A stretch of DNA of 64,000 nt from positions 29,746 to 93,745 of the forward strand of contig JBBDWK010000081.1 of the NCBI GenBank assembly GCA_040902885.1, written 5' to 3'. This stretch comes from JBBDWK01 sp040902885 (GTDB lineage Bacteria > Acidobacteriota > Terriglobia > Bryobacterales > Bryobacteraceae). Positions 33,309-40,672 of the stretch are shown here, piece after piece. The position numbers and the translations under genes were made by a program. Numbering within the stretch: position 1 is the first letter of the stretch; every line of letters begins with the position of its first letter. Under the pieces are notes generated by a model, which saw only the letters and a list, made by a program, of their open reading frames with translations, was not told the origin of the DNA and did not search any database.

Positions 33309-34222
33309 GCGAACCAGGCCAGCAACGCCTCATTCACTTCACGCCGCTGCGTTATCCGGGCGGCAAGGCCAAGCTTGCGCTGTACGTCAAGCGCCTGATG
33401 AAAGAGAACGGGCTGCTCGACGGGGAATATGTCGAACCGTATGCCGGCGGCGCCGCCATCGCGCTTGAGCTGCTGTTCCATGCATACGTCTCGCGCATTC
33501 ACATCAACGATGTCAGCAAACCGGTGCATGCGTTCTGGAAAAGCGTCCTGAGCCACACGGAAGATCTCTGCCGCCTCGCGATGAAAACGCCGCTGACGGT
33601 TAGGGCGTGGGACAAGCAGAAGCGCATTCTGGACAACCCGAACGATCACGACGATCTCGATCTCGGCTTCGCCACGTTTTTCCTGAACAGAACGAACCGC
33701 TCCGGCATTCTCAACGGCGGCATCATTGGCGGCCGGGATCAGAGCGGCCCGTGGAAGATTGACGCGCGCTTTAATGCGAGGGAGCTTGTACAACGCATTG
33801 AGGCGATTGCCAGAATGAAAGATCGAATCAAGCTGACACGACAGGATGCGCTGAAGTTCCTGAAGAGCGGCGTTACACGCTGGCCGAAGGAAACACTGAT
33901 TTATCTTGATCCGCCGTACTATGTAAAAGGGCGCGACCTGTATTACGATTTCTACGAACAGAAGGATCACGCCAGCGTTGCGGAGTTCGTGAGAGCGGGC
34001 ATTGTCGCGCAGCGATGGATTGTCTCATACGACAATGTGCCGCAAATTCGTGATCTTTATAAAGGCTCGCGCCATGTCGTTTACAACATCGGCTACAGCG
34101 CTCGGTCAGCCGCGCAAGGATCGGAGGTAATGTTCTTCTGCGACGGGTTGAAAGTGCCGCCCCTGATCGGGCCGATACAGATTACGGAAGATCACGCGGG
34201 GATTTATCGCCGGATGGCTTAG
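33305..34222 (+). CDS. DNA adenine methylase (D12/Dam class)
   Basis: 305 residues; the ATG at 33305 forms an ATGA overlap with the upstream stop. Motif I is RYPGGKAKL with EPYAGGAAIALELLF, and the catalytic motif IV is DPPYY at about residues 202-206. NRTNRSGILNGG is the usual conserved patch of this class. It should transfer a methyl group from SAM to N6 of adenine. No restriction enzyme gene is adjacent; the ParB-like protein is the only candidate partner. Phage-borne and defence-associated relatives are common. Confidence 0.92.
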   Translation: MSEPGQQRLIHFTPLRYPGGKAKLALYVKRLMKENGLLDGEYVEPYAGGAAIALELLFHAYVSRIHINDVSKPVHAFWKSVLSHTEDLCRLAMKTPLTVRAWDKQKRILDNPNDHDDLDLGFATFFLNRTNRSGILNGGIIGGRDQSGPWKIDARFNARELVQRIEAIARMKDRIKLTRQDALKFLKSGVTRWPKETLIYLDPPYYVKGRDLYYDFYEQKDHASVAEFVRAGIVAQRWIVSYDNVPQIRDLYKGSRHVVYNIGYSARSAAQGSEVMFFCDGLKVPPLIGPIQITEDHAGIYRRMA

Positions 34223-34238
34223 AGGGCTTCCGCCCCTC
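34222..34238 (+). terminator. Weak hairpin after the methylase gene
   Basis: GAGGG and CCCTC pair around a 7-nt loop starting in the stop codon. No T-run follows, so termination is doubtful. Confidence 0.25.
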
Positions 34239-34423
34239 ATCTGCGACGGTCGTTCTGGAAAGTCCTCCCATCCTCCGCATCTTCACTCTACCCACGTAAC
34301 GCATTTATTTGTAGAGCAGGCGGCATGGATATGTGCGTTCACATTCGCGATTGAATAGCGTAGTTTGCCACTTCCACACACACGACGTTAATCTCGCCGG
34401 TAACGCCCGCGATTCTTGCCTTC

Positions 34424-34622
34424 TTAGCCCGCATCCTTGAATAACGCTGAACGAACCGCGCAGTCTTTGCTTCGAGCAGCTTCCGCAACGCAACCGTCTT
34501 CTCTGGGTTGCTCGGCAGGGCAGATCGATCTGAGCAGCCAGCTCGCCGAATGGTTTACTGACAGCCTGAAGATGCTCAGGAAGGTGGCTGTATTCGAAGA
34601 ACTGCATAAGGTGGTTTTTCAT
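34424..34622 (-). pseudogene. Frameshifted phage-type small gene
   Basis: Reading the minus strand from ATG at 34622, MKNHLMQFFEYSHLPEHLQ then AVSKPFGELAAQIDLP appears in one frame. After a shift near 34515-34525 the sequence SNPEKTVALRKLLEAK continues in another frame. After a second shift near 34463-34466, DCAVRSALFKDAG runs to a TAA at 34424. Joined, these pieces make a protein of about 65 residues that I recognise as a small conserved protein common in actinobacteriophages and their prophages. Two frameshifts make it a clear remnant. Confidence 0.75.
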
Positions 34623-34840
34623 TTGATCCTCACTAGAGTCCGCGGGGCGGGTTGCTGGAAAGGGACTGTAGGGCTACGCCGGACAGAAGGCAATCAAAAA
34701 GAGCGCAACAGTGCTATTTCTTGCTGCAGATCGATGCAACTAACTATCAAATAAGGCGCTTACATGCATTCGATGCACATTTCAGGCACAGCAACGCGCC
34801 GCACCTATCGGCAGGTGATTGCAAACAAATCAGATAGCAC

Positions 34841-34930
34841 TGGCGGAGGAAGAGGGATTCGAACCCCCGAGCGAGTCACCCCGCTAACGGTTTTCAAGAC
34901 CGCCGCCTTCAACCACTCGGCCATTCCTCC
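34841..34930 (-). tRNA. tRNA-Ser (anticodon TGA)
   Basis: The minus strand from 34930 reads GGAGGAATGGCCGAGTGG at the 5' end, with D arm, anticodon loop CTTGAAA (anticodon TGA), a long variable arm, T arm GGGTTCGAATCCC and 3' TTCCTCC-G-CCA. The acceptor stem of seven pairs is perfect and CCA is encoded. Total length is 90 nt, as expected for class II tRNA-Ser. Its 3' end faces the accessory genes at 31.9-34.6 kb. Confidence 0.97.
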
Positions 34931-34984
34931 AGTCCTCAATTTACTTTATTTCCCAACGGGTTGCAATCGATTCCAGCAGACGAC

Positions 34985-35012
34985 TTGCATTCCGCACGCG
35001 CGGCGGTATACT
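34985..35012 (+). promoter_or_regulatory. Predicted promoter of the small membrane protein
   Basis: TTGCAT (34985-34990) and TATACT (35007-35012), spaced 16 bp, precede the small gene at 35071 by about 58 bp. Confidence 0.5.
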
Positions 35013-35070
35013 AGAGCCAGCTTTTTCAGGACCGTATCCGGGCAAACTCAGCATCGGGAGGAGGTCTTTC

Positions 35071-35220
35071 ATGTTCGATAGTCTCTCCGACCAGATCCGC
35101 AAGGACCAGGTCAGTTCCACAACCCTCAAAGAGCGCGTGCTTCGCTGGATCGCCGTCGCTGTTCTGTCGGTCGCCATCTTTGGCGGCCTGTACATGAGCA
35201 TGAAGTTGCTCGAGGGGTAA
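35071..35220 (+). CDS. Small single-pass membrane protein
   Basis: 49 residues: a charged N-terminal half (MFDSLSDQIRKDQVSS ... LKERVLRW) and one C-terminal membrane segment (IAVAVLSVAIFGGLYMSM). A strong GGGAGGAGG ribosome-binding site precedes the ATG and a promoter is visible upstream, so translation is likely. It is convergent with ribE. No family is recognised. Confidence 0.7.
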   Translation: MFDSLSDQIRKDQVSSTTLKERVLRWIAVAVLSVAIFGGLYMSMKLLEG

Positions 35221-35238
35221 GACTCGGGCGCTGAAGAC

Positions 35239-35877
35239 TCAATAGCCAAGATCGCGGAGCTTCCCCATGGTGAGCGGGGGTTTGCCCGTATTGCCTAAGA
35301 GCTTCTCCACGTATTTCGCGAGAATGTCGCACTCGAGATTCACGCGATTGCCGGGCCGGTGGGTGCCCAAGCTTGTATTGCGGTATGTGTGGGGAATGAT
35401 GGTGACTGCCAGCTCCTGGGATTCGATCGCGGCAACCGTCAGACTGATGCCATCGATGGCGACGGAACCTTTGAACACCAGGTAGCGGCCGGTTTCCTCC
35501 GGCGCGCGTATCCGAAGCCACCAGTTCTCGTCTCCCAAAGGCTCCATCGAGAGAAACTCGCCCGTCGCATCCACGTGCCCCTGCACGATATGCCCGTCCA
35601 GACGGCCTCCCGCGCGTAACGGACGCTCCAGATTGACGCGCGAGCCGGCCCGCAAATCGCCCAGATTCGTGCGGCGTAACGTTTCCGGGGCGAGGTCCGC
35701 GGAGAAGCTGTCCGGCCGCAATTCGATCGCCGTAAGACACGCGCCGTTGACGGCGATGCTCGCGCCCTCGGCCAGATCCTCCAACACCCCGGCACAGGCG
35801 ATGGTCAGGCGCGCGCCGGCGGCGCGAGCCTCCAGACCGCGGACTGTTCCAAGCTCCTCAATAATTCCCGTGAACAT
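35239..35877 (-). CDS. ribE: Riboflavin synthase alpha subunit
   Basis: 212 residues starting MFTGIIEELG, the invariant N-terminus. Two lumazine-binding repeats are seen, with VNGACLTAIEL in the first and the matching IDGISLTVAAIE in the second; GHIVQGHVDATGEF lies between. It dismutates two 6,7-dimethyl-8-ribityllumazine molecules to riboflavin. Its start lies 20 bp inside the end of ribD. Confidence 0.96.
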   Translation of the reverse strand: MFTGIIEELGTVRGLEARAAGARLTIACAGVLEDLAEGASIAVNGACLTAIELRPDSFSADLAPETLRRTNLGDLRAGSRVNLERPLRAGGRLDGHIVQGHVDATGEFLSMEPLGDENWWLRIRAPEETGRYLVFKGSVAIDGISLTVAAIESQELAVTIIPHTYRNTSLGTHRPGNRVNLECDILAKYVEKLLGNTGKPPLTMGKLRDLGY

Positions 35878-36979
35878 TCGCGGCCCCTTCCAGATAGCCT
35901 TCCACGGCGAACTCGTCGGCCGCGATGGGGTGTACTTGAAGACGCCGCACCACGATAGCGTCCATGCGTCTGCGGCGGCCCGCGCCGCCCGCCATCGGCA
36001 AGCTCTCGATGCCGCCCAGAATCTTGGCGCCGTAGTAGAAGAAAATCTTGTCCACAACCCCGGCTTCAAGCGCCGTCCAGTTTACCTTGCTGCCGGCCTC
36101 GATCAGCACGGACAGATAACACTTATCCGCCAGATGCCGGATCACCTGGCTCAGGTCCGTCCGCCCTCCCGGTCCGTCGAAGCTGAGCACCTCGACGCCA
36201 CGGCCCTCGAGAGCTTTCCGGCGCTCGCCCGAGGCCGCCGAAGTGCAGATTACCGTCAGATCGTTACGGCAGCTTTCGACGATCCTGGCAGTGAGGGGAA
36301 TGCGAAGCTGCGAGTCCAGCACGATCCGCAGGAGCGGACGGCTGCGCGGCAGCTCGCTGCGGTCGGTCAGCAGGCAATCGTCGGCCAGCACCGTGCCGAT
36401 ACCGGTGAGTATGGCGTCCGACAGATGCCGCACCTGCTGCACATGCGCTCGCGCGGTCTCGCTGGTGATCCAGCCGCGATTGTCGTCCGGAGCGGCGATC
36501 TTCCCGTCCAGAGTGAGTGCGGCCTTCAAGGTGACCAAAGGCCGCCCGCGCCGCATGAAGTGGACGAAGCCTTCGTTCAGCCTTTCCGCCTCGGCGGTGA
36601 ACTCCGGCGCCAAGTCCACCTCGATTCCCGCGGCGCGCAGACGGCGGAAGCCTTCACCCGCCACCAACGGATTGGGATCTTCCATCGCCGCCGCTACGCG
36701 GCGCACTCCGGCGGAGATCAGCGCCTCAACGCACGGGCCTGTGCGCCCGGTGTGCGAGCACGGCTCGAGCGTGATGTACAGATCGGCGCCCCGCGCCTTT
36801 CCGGCCGCCTCCTCCAACGCCAGAATTTCCGCATGCTTCCTGCCGCCGTAAGTGTGGAAGCCGCGGCCCACCACCTCGCCTTCCCGCACGAGCACCGCGC
36901 CGACCGCTGGGTTAGGGCTGGTCTGCCCGGCCCCGCGGCGGGCCAGTTCCAATGCTTCGCGCAGATAGCCGGCGGTCAT
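35858..36979 (-). CDS. ribD: Bifunctional pyrimidine deaminase/reductase RibD
   Basis: 373 residues. The N-terminal deaminase has the zinc motif GGRKHAEILALEEA and the cysteine pair in LEPCSHTGRTGPCVEALI. The reductase domain begins near residue 150 (RPLVTLKAALTLDGKIA) and ends with AGSKVNWTALEAGVVDKIFFYY. It carries out two successive steps of riboflavin synthesis. The start overlaps the ftsY stop by 4 bp. Confidence 0.96.
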   Translation of the reverse strand: MTAGYLREALELARRGAGQTSPNPAVGAVLVREGEVVGRGFHTYGGRKHAEILALEEAAGKARGADLYITLEPCSHTGRTGPCVEALISAGVRRVAAAMEDPNPLVAGEGFRRLRAAGIEVDLAPEFTAEAERLNEGFVHFMRRGRPLVTLKAALTLDGKIAAPDDNRGWITSETARAHVQQVRHLSDAILTGIGTVLADDCLLTDRSELPRSRPLLRIVLDSQLRIPLTARIVESCRNDLTVICTSAASGERRKALEGRGVEVLSFDGPGGRTDLSQVIRHLADKCYLSVLIEAGSKVNWTALEAGVVDKIFFYYGAKILGGIESLPMAGGAGRRRRMDAIVVRRLQVHPIAADEFAVEGYLEGAANVHGNY

Positions 36980-37926
36980 TTCTCGAAGATCGATTCGATG
37001 AAGGTTTCCGGGTCGAAGGGCAAAAGATCTTCCACCTTCTCCCCGACGCCGACGTAGCGGATCGGCAGGTTCAGCTCGCGCGCGATCGCCACCACCACGC
37101 CGCCTTTGGCCGTGCCGTCCAGTTTGGCGAGCACGATGCCCGTAACACCGGAAGTCTCGGTGAACTTCCGGGCCTGTTCCAGACCGTTCTGACCCGTGGT
37201 GGCGTCCAGCACCAGCAGCACTTCGTGCGGGGCGTCGGGTATCACCCGGCGCGCCGTGCGCCGCATCTTCTCGAGCTCGGCCATCAAATTGGCTTTGGTT
37301 TGCAGCCGCCCGGCCGTATCCACGATGACGTAATCCACCTTGCGCGCGCGCGCCGCCTGCAAAGCATCGAAGAGCACTGCGCTCGGGTCCGCGCCGGGCT
37401 TCTGGCGGATCACATCGGTCTGCGTACGCTCGCCCCAGATTTCAAGCTGCTCGATGGCCGCCGCGCGGAACGTATCGGCGGCGCAGAGCAGAACGCCGCG
37501 GCCCTCCGCCTTATAGCGGCTGGCGAGTTTTCCGATCGTCGTGGTTTTGCCCGAGCCGTTGACGCCGACCACCATGACCACGGCGGGCGGTTCGGTGACG
37601 TGCGCGGGAGGTCGGTCGGCCGCTTGCAGAATCTCGAGAAGCTGTTCCCGGATGAGCCCGCGCAACTCGGAAGCGTCGCCGACCATCTGCCGGGCCACGC
37701 GCTGCCGGATCTGCTCTAGAATTTCGGTGGTTGTGGCGACGCCCAGGTCGGCGGCGATGAGCGTGTATTCCAACTCGTCGAGAAGATCGGCGTCGATCTC
37801 CTTGCGGCCCGACAGAGCGTCTTCCAGGGCGGATACGAGTCCCGCCCGCGTCTTTTCAACTCCGCTCTTGAGGCGATCGAGGAGCGTCGGCTCCTGTTCC
37901 ACGGAGCCGAAGAGTGTTTGAATCAT
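36976..37926 (-). CDS. ftsY: Signal recognition particle receptor FtsY
   Basis: 316 residues. A short acidic N-terminus precedes the NG GTPase domain: G1 GVNGSGKTTTIGKLA, DTFRAAAIEQL, G3 DTAGRLQTK, G4 AKLDGTAKGG and the C-terminal GVGEKVEDLLPFDPETFI. It docks ribosome-SRP complexes at the membrane. It is the first gene of an ftsY-ribD-ribE operon. The long acidic A domain of E. coli FtsY is absent, as in many bacteria. Confidence 0.97.
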   Translation of the reverse strand: MIQTLFGSVEQEPTLLDRLKSGVEKTRAGLVSALEDALSGRKEIDADLLDELEYTLIAADLGVATTTEILEQIRQRVARQMVGDASELRGLIREQLLEILQAADRPPAHVTEPPAVVMVVGVNGSGKTTTIGKLASRYKAEGRGVLLCAADTFRAAAIEQLEIWGERTQTDVIRQKPGADPSAVLFDALQAARARKVDYVIVDTAGRLQTKANLMAELEKMRRTARRVIPDAPHEVLLVLDATTGQNGLEQARKFTETSGVTGIVLAKLDGTAKGGVVVAIARELNLPIRYVGVGEKVEDLLPFDPETFIESIFEK

Positions 37927-38004
37927 TTACACTCATTTTAACAGCGCGCTTCACTGGTGCCGGAGCACCGGGTCACGCACGCCGCGCCAGCACCATCACA
38001 TGAC

Positions 38005-38277
38005 GTGATCCTATTGGCCGATGACGATGCCGCTGTTCGCCATCTCGTGAAGACGATCCTTAACAAGAGAAGGCTATCAAATTCTGGAAGCCGCTGATGG
38101 GAACGGTGCATTGGCACTCGCACAGAAACTCGGTGGAGCCGTTGATCTTCTTATAACTGACGTGGAAATGCCGGGAATGAACGGGGTAGCGTTGGGAAGG
38201 GCGATTCGGGACGCATACCCCACGGTCCTGGTAATCTCATTTTCGGGTTTCACAGAAGACCCAACACTTTTGGGTCA
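38005..38277 (+). pseudogene. Frameshifted response-regulator receiver domain
   Basis: DVILLADDDAAVRHLVKTILNK reads in one frame, then an apparent extra A at about 38068 shifts the frame. The continuation EGYQILEAADGNGALALAQK, then DLLITDVEMPGMNGV with its phospho-acceptor Asp, and VISFSGFTED lies in the next frame. The conserved Lys-Pro near the end is missing, so the 3' part has also decayed. Without the shift this would be a CheY-like receiver. Confidence 0.8.
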
Positions 38278-38412
38278 CGTCTGCTCCCGTTCGTGTCGCG
38301 GCATTCGTCGTGCCATTCTGACGCCAGCACCGTTTTCGGGACGTATTCTTCTCGTTCCGCAAGTCCCGGCAACCGACACGAGCGCTATTGAGTTATTGTG
38401 CGTCCGATGGAT

Positions 38413-39099
38413 TCACGTTCTTTCCGATTGTTCGAGCGAACGCGCGATCGGAAGTTGCCAGCCTCGCCGGATCGCTATAAATCTGAGTCCAAAGCAGAGG
38501 ACTGCGCCGGTTGCAGCCGCCGCGGCGGTCGGGAGATGCAGCATACGCCCGATCACTACCACCGCAGCGCCAATCAGCGCCGCGACCGCGTATAGCTCTG
38601 TGCGCAATACCGTAGGGATTTCCCTCACGAGCACATCGCGCACCATCCCGCCGCCGATTCCTGTCAGCATGCCGAGCAGTGTCGCCGCGACCGGGCCGGC
38701 GTCAAAGGCCAGCGCCTTACCCGCGCCAGAAACCGCAAAGAGCGCCAGTCCGGCAGCGTCGAACACCAGCACAGGGCTGTTCAGCCGGTAGATGATTTTA
38801 TACCAATAGAACGTAATCAACCCGGCAAGCATCGAGACAGCGATATATCGCCAGTCGCTGATCGCGGCGGGCGGAACCGCTCCAATCAGCACATCACGGG
38901 CGATGCCACCCGAGTTGCCCGCGGCGAACGACAAAACCAGAACTCCGAAGAGATCGAGCCTGTACTTCACCGCCGTCGTTGCGCCGCTGAGCGCGAAAAC
39001 GAACGTGCCGCCAAGATCGAATGCCAGCAGCAGCGTGTTGACCAGGGTATGCCCGTTGACGACCATCGGTTTATCTCGATAGCTAGGCCTGCGCGGCAA
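38413..39099 (-). CDS. TRIC-type (UPF0126) membrane channel protein
   Basis: 228 residues with seven membrane segments in two repeats: GGTFVFALSGA...AGNSGGIARDVLIGAVP and FAVSGAGKAL...GIGGGMVRDVLVREIP. This duplicated pattern identifies prokaryotic TRIC/YicG channels, which conduct monovalent cations. A TTG at 39099 with GGAGG 9 nt upstream is annotated; an ATG at 39066 is the alternative start. Confidence 0.88.
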   Translation of the reverse strand: MPRRPSYRDKPMVVNGHTLVNTLLLAFDLGGTFVFALSGATTAVKYRLDLFGVLVLSFAAGNSGGIARDVLIGAVPPAAISDWRYIAVSMLAGLITFYWYKIIYRLNSPVLVFDAAGLALFAVSGAGKALAFDAGPVAATLLGMLTGIGGGMVRDVLVREIPTVLRTELYAVAALIGAAVVVIGRMLHLPTAAAAATGAVLCFGLRFIAIRRGWQLPIARSLEQSERT

Positions 39100-39265
39100 C
39101 GACCAGAGCCTCCACGCCTGTCTCCAAAGTTGGATGTATTACCGGTGCGGAGCGCGGGTTGTGATTGGTCGGGATGTCGCCGGTCTTGCCCTCCTTCTTG
39201 GCTTTCGCCTATATGTCCGAATCAGTGCCGCCGACAAACCAGAATACGTCCTTGAATAAAGTTGG

Positions 39266-39841
39266 TCACAGGTCAGGCGGCCCGCTTCCGAGTTCGGGAG
39301 TCTCAGGAGCGGGTGGAACGAGGGATAACACTGAGACCTCCCGGAGTAAGCTGTCAAGATCCAGTCGCTTTGTATACATCGCCAGACCGCCATCGGGACT
39401 GCGCGGCCACACCTCGCGTGGCCGGTCCCAATAAAGCTCGATGCCGTTGTCGTCTGGATCGCGCAGGTAAACTGCTTCACTCACGCCGTGATCGCTAGCG
39501 CCCTCAAGCGGAATTCCCGCTGTCATCACGCGGTGTACGGCCTCGGCCAACGCGGCGCGCGTTGGATACACAATGGCGAGATGATACAGCCCGGTTCTGC
39601 CTGCTGGCGGTGGCGAACCGCCGAGGCTTTCCCAGGTGTTTAGCCCGATATGATGATGATATCCACCAGCTGATATGAACGCTGCGCCCGCGCCGTATCG
39701 CTGCGTCAACTCGAAACCTAAGACATCCCGGTAGAACCCTAACGCCCGATCGATATCGGACACCTTCAAATGTACATGACCGATACGGACTCGAGAGTCT
39801 AGGTGATGGGAGCCGGTGGTCTGTTTATCGCCTTCCGCCAT
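39266..39841 (-). CDS. VOC family protein (catechol dioxygenase/glyoxalase-like)
   Basis: 191 residues. Beta-alpha-beta units typical of the vicinal oxygen chelate fold are evident: IGHVHLKVSDIDRALGFYRDVLGFEL (about 19-44), YHHHIGLNTWES, LYHLAIVYPTRAALAEAVHRV and DPDDNGIELYWDRPREVW. The His at residue 22, a His in the YHLAI strand and the Glu of NGIELYW fit the metal site. It resembles CatE-like extradiol dioxygenases more than GloA. The last 40 residues are disordered and Pro-rich. Confidence 0.85.
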   Translation of the reverse strand: MAEGDKQTTGSHHLDSRVRIGHVHLKVSDIDRALGFYRDVLGFELTQRYGAGAAFISAGGYHHHIGLNTWESLGGSPPPAGRTGLYHLAIVYPTRAALAEAVHRVMTAGIPLEGASDHGVSEAVYLRDPDDNGIELYWDRPREVWPRSPDGGLAMYTKRLDLDSLLREVSVLSLVPPAPETPELGSGPPDL

Positions 39842-40132
39842 TACATGCCTTCATTCGGACACGCCCGTAGCGTAGAACGTTGCCCAGTGCTGCCCAACTT
39901 TTCGGGATACGCTCCCGCGGTTGCGCGTGCTCCGACCTGAATTTTACCTTACCGCAGAGCTGCTGCCACGGCTTAAGGAAACAATGCAGCGGGTCGCAAA
40001 ATCGGTCTGCAACAGTGACGGTACGAGGCGGCGGCGGCAACACACAGCGGTGCAGCCCTCGTTTACTCGTCTCGCGTGCCGGGCTGGAAGTACGCCAAAG
40101 ACCTTCAAGTGGGCCTTGCTTTTTGTTACGGA

Positions 40133-40672
40133 ATGATTACAATAGATCCGGTGCTTTGTTTCCGAATTGTAACAATGCTCGGGGTCGTCTTTGCGATGGT
40201 ATGCACGCCGTCACTGCGGGGATCGTCATTTGACCAGTCACTTGCCGTTTGCCTGGATGACCGTGTTCACATCGGCAGCCGAGCCGAACAGGCGTTCCGT
40301 CAGGAACTGAGCCTGCTATCGGGATCGATGGCCCGACTCATGGACGGAAGTTGTTCCGAATCAAAGTCTATTCGGATTTCGATTCGAACCCACGCTCCGG
40401 CACAATATGAAACCGCGTTGGGATTAGCTCATACGGCTGGCGGTCGTGTGCTCCCGGCGATCGAATTGTTCGCCATAAACATCCTGCGCACGTTCGGCCG
40501 CCAAGTCGGATCCGAACGGTTCGGCCGCGCTCTAGCGAAAGTCGCGTTCCATGAATTGCAGCACTACATCCGGCAAGAGCAACATCATGATGCCGGAGGT
40601 CTTTTTGCTCCGTCCCTGAGCGGAACGCAATTGCTCACGGCAGTTCACCAGCGCAACACGACACCCGACTAG
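40133..40672 (+). CDS. Metzincin-like exported protein of unknown function
   Basis: 179 residues from the ATG at 40133; an ATG at 40175 (MLGVVFAMVC) would leave a tighter signal peptide. A hydrophobic N-terminal segment precedes the mature region. The C-terminal part has AFHELQHYIRQEQHHDAGGLF, that is HExxH followed six residues later by another His and a GG turn, as in metzincin-type zinc sites. No full protease family is recognised. A regulator or secretion partner is not adjacent. Confidence 0.55.
   Translation: MITIDPVLCFRIVTMLGVVFAMVCTPSLRGSSFDQSLAVCLDDRVHIGSRAEQAFRQELSLLSGSMARLMDGSCSESKSIRISIRTHAPAQYETALGLAHTAGGRVLPAIELFAINILRTFGRQVGSERFGRALAKVAFHELQHYIRQEQHHDAGGLFAPSLSGTQLLTAVHQRNTTPD

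Noticed and set aside
34802..34817. Hairpin CACCT-AGGTG downstream of tRNA-Ser
   Set aside because: Only five base pairs with no T-run on the tRNA strand; not a convincing terminator or attachment site.
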